A stretch of DNA of 64,000 nt from Paraspadella gotoi. Taxonomy: Eukaryota; Chaetognatha. Location of the stretch: positions 17,077,172 to 17,141,171 of the forward strand of contig CM119265.1 in the NCBI GenBank assembly GCA_051294375.1, written 5' to 3'. The notes under the pieces are model-generated. The model had not been told where the DNA came from. It did no database searches and was given only the letters and a program-made list of their open reading frames with translations. The position numbers and the translations under genes are program-made. Below are positions 47,878-59,179 of this stretch, piece by piece. Numbering within the stretch: position 1 is the first letter of the stretch; the number at the start of each line of letters is the position of its first letter.

Positions 47878-48433
47878 NNNNNNNNNNNNNNNNNNNNNNN
47901 NNNNNNNNNNNNNNNNNNNNNNNNNNNNNNNNNNNNNNNNNNNNNNNNNNNNNNNNNNNNNNNNNNNNNNNNNNNNNNNNNNNNNNGAGAGAGAGAGAGA
48001 GAGAGACCGAACGACCAACCAACAGAAAAATGAAACTATTAAAAAAAAAACAAAAAAACTAAAAACATAAAAAAAAACATAGAAGTTACGCCCATATTTT
48101 CATCGTCAAATTCTCTAGAAACCAACAAACCCATTTCCTCTTCCTGTTTTTCATCTGCTGCGTCTAAGCAGATAACCCGACGCCGCCGACGCGACGCCGC
48201 CGGCGCCACCGACGTCGGCGCCAGATGACGCCAAAGTGCCCGGATGTTATTGGAGCAGCGAGGTTGAAAGCGACAGCGTGAGTTACAACAAAGTCGATAA
48301 TAACGGTTGACGGCATCTTCGATGGAGGCAAACAGAAAATACTGTGAGTCTATTAATTATATCTTTAATTATAAAACTAAATATTTGAACCTCGACACCG
48401 TACGACAGACGGACGACAGAGGTGGCATAACTA

Positions 48434-48617
48434 GTGGCATCGCTGGTGGCATCCCAGGTGGCATCCACGAGAATTAGTTCTCTTGAATCGAGATTCGAGG
48501 ATTATAATGAGAAACGAAGGCGAATTTTGGCGCGGAACGAGGCTTCGAAAATATCGATATATTTGATAACCAACACCGATTTGATAACCAACACCGATTT
48601 GATAACCAACACCGATT
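48434..48617 (+). repeat. short tandem repeats, 12-bp and 18-bp
   Basis: Imperfect GGTGGCATC units at about 48420-48466, then GATAACCAACACCGATTT three times at 48563-48617. Confidence 0.75.
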
Positions 48618-48987
48618 AAAACAACATTTTTAAGGATAATATTAATTCGTTACGGGAGAAAGGACTAATGGAAGGCTGATTTTTCAAAGAAAAGAAATTA
48701 ACTTTAGCAGGCATTTGAAATATTATTATTATTATTAATATTATTAAAGTTCAGATTTACAAAACAATTACTTTAGACTACTGTAAGATACAGTTTTTGG
48801 CAAGCTTTCGTTGAAGTTCATTCAAAAAGTTTATAAATTGACATTTGACAATGAAAGCAATGTCAAAAAGCAACGGATAAGAAAAGCGATCGAAAATTGA
48901 AGAATAAGTCGAATAAACCTCGAAGAAAACAAGAAAAAAAAAGAACATCGTTTATTTGATTTCTACCCATTACTTTTTTTTATGCGG

Positions 48988-49177
48988 GGAGAGGAGAGAG
49001 AGAGAGAGAGAGAAGAGAGGAGAGAGAGAGAGAGAGAGAAGAGAGAGAAGAGAGGACGAAGAGAGGAGACGAGAGAGAGAGAGCAGAGAAGAGAGAGAAA
49101 GGGAAAAGAAAAAGAAAGAAACGAAAGAAGAAAGAAGAAAAAAAGAAAGAAAGAAAGAAAAAAGAAAGGCAAGAGAG

Positions 49178-49211
<34 letters not shown>
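48988..49211 (+). repeat. composite GA / GAAA / CAAG microsatellite, copy 1
   Basis: (GA)n with AGAG interruptions, then GAAA units, then (CAAG)n ending at 49211, 30 bp before the signal-peptide ATG. Confidence 0.9.
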
Positions 49212-49240
49212 GCCGAATATGTAGAGGAGAAAAGATAAAG

Positions 49241-49301
49241 ATGATAGCGCAATTTGTGTTTTTCCTCTTACTTCCCCTCTGTTGGGCGTCGATCCAAAAA
49301 G
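49241..49301 (+). CDS. candidate first coding exon with signal peptide
   Basis: ATG opens MIAQFVFFLLLPLCWASIQK, a textbook signal peptide with a hydrophobic core and an Ala-Ser cleavage region. It is followed directly by a strong donor (AAAAAG then GTGAGT) in phase 1. It would be the first exon of a secreted or membrane protein on the plus strand. I could not find a convincing second exon; it may lie beyond the window. A composite GA/GAAA/CAAG repeat sits just upstream, in the likely 5' UTR or promoter. Confidence 0.45.
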
Positions 49302-51509
49302 GTGAGTTTTATTCGATCATGACCCAACCTTTTCATTCCTCATACAACGACAAAAAAAAAAAGAATAAGAGAACGTCGACAACGAGAAGTATGACGTTGG
49401 CGACAGTTTAAACCCAATATATTCGCGGTTGATCAATTGGGCGTCTATCGTTGAATATAGCATAAGCAAAAAAAGTGACTATTGCTCGGTTCCGCAGCGT
49501 TGAAAAAAAGGGTAGCAATCAATGAAGGAATGTTTTCGTCATCGTCATCTTCGTCTTCACGCAGCCGATCAAAGGTTCTGCGCTTCTACGGTGCAAGGGC
49601 TTTTAATTAATAACAAACAATTTGTGGAAGACGATGCCGCGAGCAGTTCACCGTCCGTTGCGCACAAGGTCCCGAACTTCGGATCGGGCTGTAGTCCGTC
49701 ACTACAGGTGGGTTAGACGCCCCGTCCCGCTTTTACTTGTGTGAATCAGCAGGGCGCGAACCCGAGTCCTTTGGGTTGGGAGGAGCTCGTGCGACCTCCG
49801 TCGGCATAGGTGCTGCTGATTCTCGGACGAGTAACGGGGTATGAAATACTACCGCTACACATCCCCCCATAGGCATCACACACCCGCGCAAGTGTGATGG
49901 CTATGATGCACGCTTTGTGCCCGAGCACTCTAGGAGGGGCTGCTTATTCCTGCTCCCGTCTTCACACACGATGGTCGAGGGCAGAGGTGTGTTAACATGC
50001 CCGGGCAGAGGTGTATTAACTTGCCAGCGTGTTGGTGTGGGCTCACCAATGTGGAAGACTGCTGCTGATTCTCGGACGAGTAACGGGGTATGAAATACTA
50101 CCGCTACAAATTGCATAATTTACTGCTTCTCAAGGGGGTCTTCGAGGAGTCATAAACTGTATTCTACGAAGGTCAAAATAACAACGAGAAAGATAAGGCA
50201 TGATCAATAACCTCGAGGATGCCTGAAGGACGCATAGGTCAGGGGTCGACTTTCGAAGTAGACCTTAATTCGAGGTCATTCGGGGTCGGGGGAAATTTTC
50301 GGAAGAGAGGAATGGAGACGACGACGCCGACTATGAAGCCGATATTGGGTACAACAGGGGATAGAATTTTTACATCATTTCGTATATTTTTTAGGTTTCT
50401 TCGAATACTTCCCTCCCCCCTAATAGCATTGCCCGACATTCTTTTCGTTTGATTTTGAACAGTGAGGTTAGAATCCCAACAAAAAACGGCTATATTTTCA
50501 GAAAGCGACTCATTTCGGTTCCGTAAGCTTAATTTTAAATTTAATATCTAATCTTAATAACTTTATATCTTAACCCAAAACCTCATCTCACCCTTATTCT
50601 AAAGCAAAAGATTAACCTAATCTCTAACCTTTATCCTAAACATAATCTCTATCTCAGATTGAGTCGACGTTTCTTCGCCGGAACTCGACAGTCGACGGCT
50701 TCGTCGAACCCGAGGGACAGAGAGAGAGAGAGAGTCACGTCACCAGATGGTCGAACGAGTAGGAAAATTGATCGTTTGCGGAGTAGAAGGGGTGAAGACT
50801 AAAGAGGTAGATGCAGGGGAGAAAAAAAGGGGAAAGATGAGAATAGACGGAAAAGATTAGCAGGAAGAAAAAGAGCTGAATATGGATTCGGTATAAAAAT
50901 TATAAAGGTGTATAATCTAAAAAAATGGGTACTACTAGTATAAAAAGTTATGTCACTTAGATAAACAGAAAAATTCAAAGCAAAATTGAGCATTTCGTCG
51001 AAATTTCGTAGCCAAAACAAAGTTATTAATAAAAAAAGAGCTTTTAATTTCAAAAAATGAAATTGTGAAATTTTAATTCAAATTGATTTTTCAATCCTTT
51101 TCTCCGAGGACGAAGAGACGAAACAAATGAAGTTCGTCGAAGTCTATCTTTCCCCACCCTTTTTAAACAACATTCTGGCTGCAGCCGTTCAAGGCCTTGT
51201 TGTCTGCTTCCTCAGACAGCTTTGAGAGTGAGGTGGTTCATCGTCAAGTCGTCGAAGCAGGAGCGGTGAATGAAAGATACAATTATAAAAAACGAAATTA
51301 AATTAAGGGAAAGATAACGCGTGAGCGGCGCGGCGTTGGAGGGAGACGGAGGAAAAGAAGGCGTTGAGAATTTGATTAGCAAAAAAAAAAAACTGAAAAA
51401 AACAAAACAAAACAAAAAAAAACAGAAAAAGGGCCTTATTAAATCCCTTCGGAACGAACTACAACCTAATGAGTTTAGCGTGGAAAAACGTTGAGAAAAA
51501 AATGGCTTT
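49302..51509. other. non-coding apart from the SINE-like repeat
   Basis: It would be intron sequence if the 49241 exon is real. 50,550-50,660 is rich in degenerate TAACCTAA/CCCTTA words like 20461-20545. Confidence 0.4.
49671..50108 (-). repeat. structured SINE-like repeat, copy 2, with a 49-bp direct repeat
   Basis: It shares with copy 1 the loop CTTCGGA, CGCCCCGTCCC and CTTTGGGTTGGGAGG. Its hairpins are CCCGA/TCGGG (49671-49688) and CTGTAGT/ACTACAG (49689-49707), and its module is closed by GAATCAGCAG/CTGCTGATTC (49742-49822). The 49 bp beginning TGCTGCTGATTCTCGGACG occur exactly at 49811-49859 and again at 50060-50108, bounding about 200 bp of unrelated sequence. Confidence 0.6.
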
Positions 51510-51641
51510 CTAAAGTCGCTCCCAAGAGGGAGCCAAGTAAGCTGAGACGATCTCCATCTCGTCAAGGAGACGCACGTCGCTAACGGCGGCTCGGTAGTGT
51601 TGGCGGGCGCTGGCTGCGTCGCTGGCGGTCGCGCCGCTATA
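51510..51641 (-). CDS. candidate terminal exon
   Basis: On the minus strand an acceptor-like CCCCCACAG is followed by an open frame ending with TAG at 51510. The product includes SGATASDAASARQHYRAAVS and ends LDEMEIVSAYLAPSWERL. Codon choice is protein-like and the end looks like an amphipathic helix. No upstream exon was identified. The opposite strand also has an Ala/Gly-rich open frame, so the strand is uncertain. Confidence 0.3.
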   Translation of the reverse strand, partial: YSGATASDAASARQHYRAAVSDVRLLDEMEIVSAYLAPSWERL

Positions 51642-51844
51642 ATGGCGGCTGTGGGGGCGATACGGACGGCGGCGTTAGTAGTGGCTCTGCGACGGCCCTT
51701 GGAGAATGAAGGCGGCAACGGTAAAGAAGAAAAACGAAGAAAGTTGGATGAAAATAAATGAACAACCCAAGTTGCTAGAAGACGCGGACTGTATTTTTAA
51801 TGCGTCAGAGAGATAAAGTGAGAGATTGCAGGAGGCGAGGGAAA

Positions 51845-51846
<2 letters not shown>

Positions 51847-51925
<79 letters not shown>

Positions 51926-51937
51926 AAGAAGAAAGAA

Positions 51938-51973
<36 letters not shown>

Positions 51974-52003
51974 AAAGCAAGCAAGCAAGCAAGCAAGCAA
52001 GCG
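51847..52003 (+). repeat. composite GA / GAAA / CAAG microsatellite, copy 2
   Basis: The same order as 48988-49211: (GA)n, (GAAA)n, (CAAG)n, then GCGCATGG. Confidence 0.9.
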
Positions 52004-52051
52004 CATGGTCGACGCTCACAGTTTTAAGGTAGAAAGTGCTATTTAAAAATA

Positions 52052-52723
52052 CAGGGACTTCAATCTGGACCGAGAAAAAAATACTTGATTAAACTCGTAA
52101 TTGTTTCACTGTATATTATTTTTATAACATTTATGAGTTAGAAAACTACTTGACGTTTATGTTGACTCTTAATAGTATAATCACAATGGCTCTCAAGCGC
52201 GGAGTCACTTTTCTTCATTTTTTTCGTCAAAATTTTAACAGTTTTTAACAATTTAATAATTTTTAATGCTGATTATAAAGTTATCTGTTATATAAATAAA
52301 AAATTTTAGTGATAAAGAGTCAGTTTGGTGATTGGTTATTATAAAAAATTTTTATTATAAAAATCCAACCATTTACTATGGTAACTATTATTTATCAACA
52401 AAGTCGTCTTTCGTAATTTTTTTCCCCAAGCTGAAATGTTTATTTTTAATAGATTTTAAAAGGAAAACGTGATGTATTATTCATATTATAAAATTTTTTT
52501 TTTAGATTCTGGTTCGTGATACATTATACTCACAGTATTTTATTAATCATAAAAATGAACCATGGAAAAAAATTCAATTGTTTTAATGGGATTAATAGTA
52601 AGATCCACTTTCAAGTAAAAATTTCAAAGTAAAAAATGCTCTTTTAGAAAATTTACCCTCTGAGGAAAATGTTTATAACATAGCAACTAAGGTTTTTCGT
52701 ATCAATCCAGATTGAAGTCCCTG
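52052..52723. mobile_element. Tc1/mariner-like MITE candidate
   Basis: Perfect 18-bp terminal inverted repeats (CAGGGACTTCAATCTGGA and its complement) are flanked on both sides by TA. Length is 672 bp with no transposase. A TA target site with a CAG start is typical of Tc1/mariner derivatives. Confidence 0.65.
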
Positions 52724-52725
52724 TA

Positions 52726-55367
52726 AAACGAAGGAAAATAGAGATTTTGCCCAGGAGGACCGCTGTCCCGAGTAAGAAAACTTTGTTGAGAAGTAACGTG
52801 ATATTGAAACAGGGTGAGAAACCGATGAGGGACCATTGGAGGGGCAAATGACGTATGACTTATAAGAAACAACGATAGATAAGCAAACAAGCTGAATGAA
52901 ATAAAAAACAAAGATGCTTTCGTTTTTTAGTTTTACGGTAACGACAAAGTGAAACAAAGAAAGCCATAAACATAAACAAGCTCAAACAAAGAGTACGACT
53001 CATTTCCATTCATGAATTTTTCTTTCTTATTATCTTTTGCATTCGAACTTTTGTTTCTTGTTTTCCCAGTTGTTTCTCCTTCTGATTCGTTATCTTGCGA
53101 CTGGGAGGCGCTCGAATCGCTCTTCAGCCTCGTTCTCGCTTCCTCTTCGATCGCGCAATGAATATTTCATGAAATAACCTCGTTGGCAGCGGAAAAGGTG
53201 TTTTCGCTTGTAAATTATGGCGTGAAAAAGAAGGAACGTAGGAAACAAGGAGCGAAGCCAGCTTCGGAAGTCGCGTATTAAAAAAACTACGTACAAATGT
53301 TAAAAAAAAGAAAGTCTTAAGAAACCCCCGAAAAAAGNNNNNNNNNNAAAAGCGAATCCGTTTTTCTTTTTATCACGCCTCATTATTTTTCGCGGTTGTA
53401 AAACTTTCGCTCCCTCTTTTGAAAAGCCGATTGCAGACACATTGCGTGCCTATTGCGCGCATCATCATTGCGTGTCGACTTTTTCAATAAGAATGAACAT
53501 CGTTTTTCTCGACGATGCACCAGAATTTCTCTGGATTCAAACCCACATCTTGTCTCCGGAGAAGAAAAAATTATTGTCGACACGATGACCGAAACGCACG
53601 ACGAGGAATGCCACGCCCACAAGCGGCGCGCCACCCGCCAGCGGCGTCGAATATTTCCTCGTTAAGACTCTGACGCGAGCCGAGGGTCATTAACGTTCTT
53701 TATCAGCGGCGCGAACGGAAATGGCAGGTGGGGCTCTCATTAGCGGCGACAAAAGTGACGGACGTCGCGCGCTCAACGAGCGTCACAAAAATAACGAAGC
53801 CGACTCACGTGACGCACGATGAAAAACAAGAACGGTAATTCAAATGTGTTGCGCCGCAGTGACTGCCTTATCACGTGTATTTATCGAGACATAACATGAC
53901 ATATCGTGACATGACATGAATACATGACTACAATAACTTTTTTAGACCGTGTATTTTATTCCTTATAGTTTTAGGATTTCCTGAATGCGGCGCTAGCAGA
54001 TTTGAGATTTTTTTTCTGTTTTAACAAATGAGCAACAAACTATAGGCAAATTATATGAATTTTTAACGTAAGTGGGACAGACCGACCGACCGAAAAGTGT
54101 CTCATTGAGATGCTCCGCGAGTACTCGCGGCGCAACTAAAAAGACGGGCGTGACAACGGCGAAAAGAATCACAAAGCACCTGCCAACGTTCCTTTGTTTT
54201 ATACTTTCGCTTTAGTATTAATTGGATCGTTTTGCGAGACTAATCAGTCCACGGAATTCTTACCAAATAATGAGCGGCGAGCCTAAGGTAAAAAATTCAT
54301 TCGTTCTCTTAGTAAATGCCCCATAAACTGCGTTTCGTTTGAAGAGCAATTAGTGTTGGGCTCTTTGCGAAAGATTAGGAAGGCTTCAAGGTCAGGACAA
54401 ACCAATTTGGAAAAAAGAAAAGTTGCATCGTTGAGTCTCAAACTAAACATGACAAAGCTGACGTCAAATCAAATTACTTTTCCTTCGAATGAGTTTCTTC
54501 TTCTTTTTTTTTTTTGCCTAAAAAAATATCCGACTTACCTCGTTCAATGAACTTCGCCCGTTATATTCGAATTTTTTTAACGAAATTTCGAGAAGAAAAA
54601 AAAAAGGGAGAAAGGATGAATAAAAGTTTGAATAGAAGATGGAATTAAGAGGAAATTGGAAAAGGGAAAAGTCGAAAGATTGAAGGAAAATAATTTAAAA
54701 ATTCAAAAATGAAAACTGGAACGTGAGAGAAGAATGGGAGAAAACTGCGGAGATGATAAAGGAAGGAAAAGAGAAGAAAGAAAGAAAAAAAGAAAGAAAG
54801 AGAAAGAGAGTTTTTAAAAGGTTCCCGGGTGCTCACAATATATTTGATTTATAACTTTCTGATTTTCGTACTGAAACGCTTATGGCTCCGATGGGACTAA
54901 TAAGAAAAACATGGCGTCGAATATGTCAAACGTTTCCATGGCGACCAAGAAGTAAGCAACTACTAGGAAAACAAATTAAATTAAATTAAATTAAAATCAA
55001 AACAAGAGACTATTAAGGAACTATGAGATAATTTTAATCAGAATATAATCATAAGTTGCTAAAGGAATTGACTGTTAATACTTAATTAGAGATAATAAAT
55101 TTATATTTCAGCATTTAATGAATCAAACGATCACTCTCAGTCTCTGCTCAAGTGAAACAAACCAACTAAATTCAAAATTCTCTCATTAGGAACGAAAAGC
55201 AAAATCTAGGTCGACGCAGTTAGCGCTTCTAATCAGAAGGCAGGCAGTATTCGGAGAATAAAGATACTGTAGTTGGGAGATTATGTATGCGGAGTCTCGC
55301 GCGAGAAACGCCGAGGCAAACTTAGGGGAGGGAAGAAAATTTTTTTTTCCAGGCGGGGAAAAAAAAG
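52726..55367. other. non-coding, with a 10-N gap
   Basis: N at 53338-53347. It contains dispersed repeat copy 2. I see no gene with splice support. Confidence 0.4.
53820..54150 (-). repeat. dispersed repeat, copy 2 of an inverted pair
   Basis: It matches 39629-39998 in opposite orientation (GAGTACTCGCGGCGCAACTA at its right end). It lies about 14 kb from copy 1. Family unknown. Confidence 0.75.
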
Positions 55368-55464
55368 ATGGCTGCCGAGACTGGAAAGCAGAAATGGGTT
55401 CATTACGGCTCTATTTTTGATCTAACGAGACGCTTTTTTGAGCGAAAAGAGGTTCCGGATATCA
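55368..55464 (+). CDS. candidate first coding exon (MAAETGKQKW)
   Basis: ATG opens 32 codons (MAAETGKQKWVHYGSIFDLT and on to EVPDI), with a start context of AAG before ATG and GCT after it. A donor follows (ATATCA then GTAAGA) in phase 1. Composition is protein-like, unlike the surrounding purine-rich DNA. The product is not recognised and the next exon was not found. Confidence 0.42.
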
Positions 55465-58400
55465 GTAAGAAAAAATGTATTTTTGAAAAACTTTTTTTTT
55501 TTCTACTAAGGCGAAAGAAAAGAATAAAAAATGTTACAAAAGGAAAGCAAAATGGAAAGTGAAAACTTACTTATAAAAGAAGAAATACAAAGAAAGAAAA
55601 GAGAGGGAGAGGGCGAAAAAAATGAGAAAGCCCTGGTTATGAAAATACAAGGGAAAGGCGGTATAATGCGTCGGTCATGTAAACATCGTCGAAAATGCGA
55701 AAGAGAAAAATGAATTCAAAACACAACACATGCAGCAAACAAAGGGAGAGAGTTTAGGGGGAGCTAAGCGGCGGCAGAGTTTAATGGGTGAGGAATGAGG
55801 ATCATAGAATTGTGCCAAAAGCGGAACCGAAAAAAAGGGTGAGTTAAAGTGAGAAAATTTTAAAATTGGAGTAAGGTTGTTTCGGTGAGGGACGAAGAGA
55901 GGAAGATAAAGAAAAGAACCGCTCGTTGAGAGAAGATATGAAAAAAAAAGGTAGTTGAGAGACGCGAGGGGAAAAAAGAGACAAAGCGACGGAAAAAGAA
56001 ATAATGAAGGCGGTTGAGGAGGCGGAGACTGCGGCGGCGGCGGCGGTGGCGGCGGCTGCGGTGGCGGGAAAATGGAGGCCGAGAAATGGCAGTTGGTTGG
56101 CAATGAATCCGTCGGCATCGAAGGGAAACGAAAGAGAAAAACGTGGACGTCTAATGTCGAAGAAAAGAAGAGATCTTTGATGAGATCAAGAAATGAAGCG
56201 AGCGCGCGCTCGTGCCGATCTCGCTCCTTTCTCATCTTCGTAAACATTGAAAGGGAAAGTCTCATCGAGGTGTTTGATTGTGGAAAAATCGAGCTTTTAA
56301 AATCTTTTATTTCAATTGTATTAATACGAGAAATTTTATTATGACTTTAAGGTTGCCTTGTAGTTTATGTCTTAATTTCAATTTGATTTAAAAATAAACA
56401 ATTTGTTTTTGTCACGTCAGACGGACAGACTGAACCAAAAGTTAAATCACGGAGTCTCAGCAGCAACAGTGAAAAAAAAATCCCTGACGCGTGTCGCAAT
56501 CAGGCGTCGCTGTTTTCTCTTCTTTCTCTCGCCGTCAGGATATTAATGGATCCGACCCCCCCCCTGTCCGATTATAAAATTTAAAAATTCTCGCGCATCT
56601 AATTTTTAAATAATATCAATATTATCGGCGCTCGTCTCCTTTGGCTCGGAGAATCCGCGAAGACGAAGCAGAAGCGTGGCGGCGACGTGACTGCAACGTG
56701 ACGAAGAGGCGAGCCGTAGGCGTGGGAGAATCGGTCTTGGAAGAGGAATTAAGATTACTGTTGCGAACGGAAAAGTCACAAGGTTTCGACAAGTATAGTA
56801 CACAAGAATAGTACACGTATCAAAGTCAAAGACAACAAAATGTTTGAAAATCAGGGCTAAAAATAGAATCCAAACGTAACAAAGCCTAGGCTTAACGAAA
56901 AAAGCCCCACAGTAGCGAAGGGAAGAAAGAAACGAGCGAATTCTGCGTCGTTTGGATTTATTTTGTTCACTGGATCTATTTTTAGCCTCCCGCCAAAACA
57001 GACTCGTTATTGAGGCGTCGTTGAATAGAAGAAAGATGGCGCTGAAATGAACCGACGGAGAAAAAACAGTCGAGTAAACAATTCTTTTTTCTCGGAGACG
57101 AGCAATGTTTTGACTCTCAAGGCTTTACAAATGTGAGGAGAATGATTGACGCTAAACTTTGCACAACTCTCACCTTTCGAAAAAAAAACTCGTGAATTAA
57201 AAAAACATTTTTTCCGAAAGGTTTTGTTGTAAAAGAAGACGAAAATGTTGTCAAAAGGCGACGTATCGACGTGGCCGGGGCCCTCTCACTATAAAACGTA
57301 ACTATACATTTAAAATTAGTCAAAGACAATCTCATTTACGGATTATCACAACAAAGACGAGCGGGCATAATTACGTTTTCCTCAGTTTACCATTTATTTG
57401 TTTTCCCTTCTTTCTCTCCTTCGTCTCACATTTTGTGGTGAGGGATTTTGCGACCTTCTCATGAATAAAATCCTGGGTTTAGCGTTGAGGGCATTGCTTT
57501 GTTTATGGCAGCAATACCATTGTGATTCTTTGGCGTTAGGTTTTGCGTTATTTCCGATTTACTGAGGACGTGTTATTGGCTTTGTTATATTGTTATGATT
57601 TTTAGGTTATTTGACGAGAGGGTTTTTTTTGACCTTTCGTGTTTGAAAGGGCATTATCAGGGAAGATAGTAGTTTCTATTTTTGCTAGAACTTAGTTTAA
57701 TGTCGTTGTTATATTACCCTTTGCTCCTCGTAAAGAATCGTAAAGAAGTTGAAAAAGTAAAAGGAAAACGAGACTCTCGCGTGAACGGATATTTGCGATT
57801 GAAAGGGGTTTAGTGAATGAAAGTAGATCAACGAGAGTTCAAGAAGTTTTCTTGAATTGAAAGAAGCGCACAGAACCTAACAGAAACAGAAATATTTGGA
57901 ACAGTGAAAGAGAAGCAGCACTGCAACCGAATTCTTGAAAAAAAACTTTGTCCAAAACCAGGCAAAGTAGAAAAAGTCCCACCGCACTTCATTTAGAGTT
58001 AAACGCAGGACGATTGGGAAGAGGGGAACGACCGCCAAAACGCTTCCTCGTTCAAAGACAACGACGACGACGAGAATTTAAAGACGTCCATGAAGGCGGT
58101 ACGCTGCTACAATTGAACCCATAAAATACCTTATAACGTTTTGAGCGAGATCACCGGAAAGACATTTTCGATCCGAAACTCGCGGAGAAAAACGGAAAAA
58201 GGCGGAAAAAAGGAAGAAAACAATTTGAGCGAAAAACAAGACAAGAGGCGGGAGAATGGAAATTCGTACACAGCGACCTCGAACGGACGGACGTTAAACT
58301 ACGATGTCTCGTGAATGGTGGAGGCAAATGTCGGCGTCTTGAAAGAAATGCGAGTTTGGCGCAAGATTTCGGGCGAATCGGGATGGAATCTCTTTGACCT

Positions 58401-59092
58401 CGAGTCTCACATCTCACATCTCGATTTGCAGTCAACCACACTAACGATCACGATCCTTACTCAAAATCAAAATCTATTTCGTTATCTTTTATATATTTTT
58501 ATTTCGTCTCTTGATGCTTCAAACAACTTAATAACTTGGTTTATCCTCGAATACGATTCCCTTTTGGATTGAAGTGCAAATTAATCGTGCACGCATAAAA
58601 ATATTTCTCAGAATAAAAAAAAAATCTTTAAATAGTCGCGGATCATCTTTTTAAAAATTATCGAACGCCAAATAAAGCCTCTCAAATACACAAAATAGGA
58701 TGAACGCGAATAATAAAAAAATAATAATGAAGTAACAACACATATATTTCTTACAATCGTGTTTCCCGGATTAAGTAAACTAACGTCAGTCAAGTCCGTA
58801 AATACAAGCGAGATTGCCGTCACAAAGTATCGCCAAGCAATCTGTCCCGACCCGGAGCCTCGGAGCGAAAGGCAATAAACACGAACGAGATGGAATTTAT
58901 TTCCTCGGGATTTTCGGGAAGAAAAAAAAATGTGAATATTAGCCGAGAGCGAACATTAGTGAGGGCATCGAAAATGGACCCTCTTTGCCGTCTCGACCCA
59001 TTTTCACTCTCTGTCTTTAAAGCCCCTCTTCCATACCCATAAAGCATGCCTCCATGTTTGAGCCTACTCAGCGTCGAATCCATAATAACGCC

Positions 59093-59179
<87 letters not shown>

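Larger units (their letters stand above)
43430..48300. other. duplicated and inverted block A-B-B'-A-A' around N gaps
   Basis: A (43430-44309) recurs without indels at 46472-47353 (constant offset 3042). B (44310-45532) recurs inverted as B' (45558-46471). A recurs inverted and diverged as A' (47379-48300). N runs lie at 45533-45557 (25), 47354-47378 (25) and 47878-47986 (109), two of them exactly at the symmetry centres. The B'-A join falls in a poly-T run. It is best read as unmerged contigs and haplotypes. Confidence 0.8.

Noticed and set aside
48434-48617. CRISPR-like array of 18-bp units
   Set aside because: Units are contiguous without spacers and the genome is eukaryotic.
56072-56344. 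ORF MEAEKWQLVG on the plus strand and the Pro-rich ORF opposite
   Set aside because: The GGC-rich tract is low complexity, and neither frame has a credible splice site.
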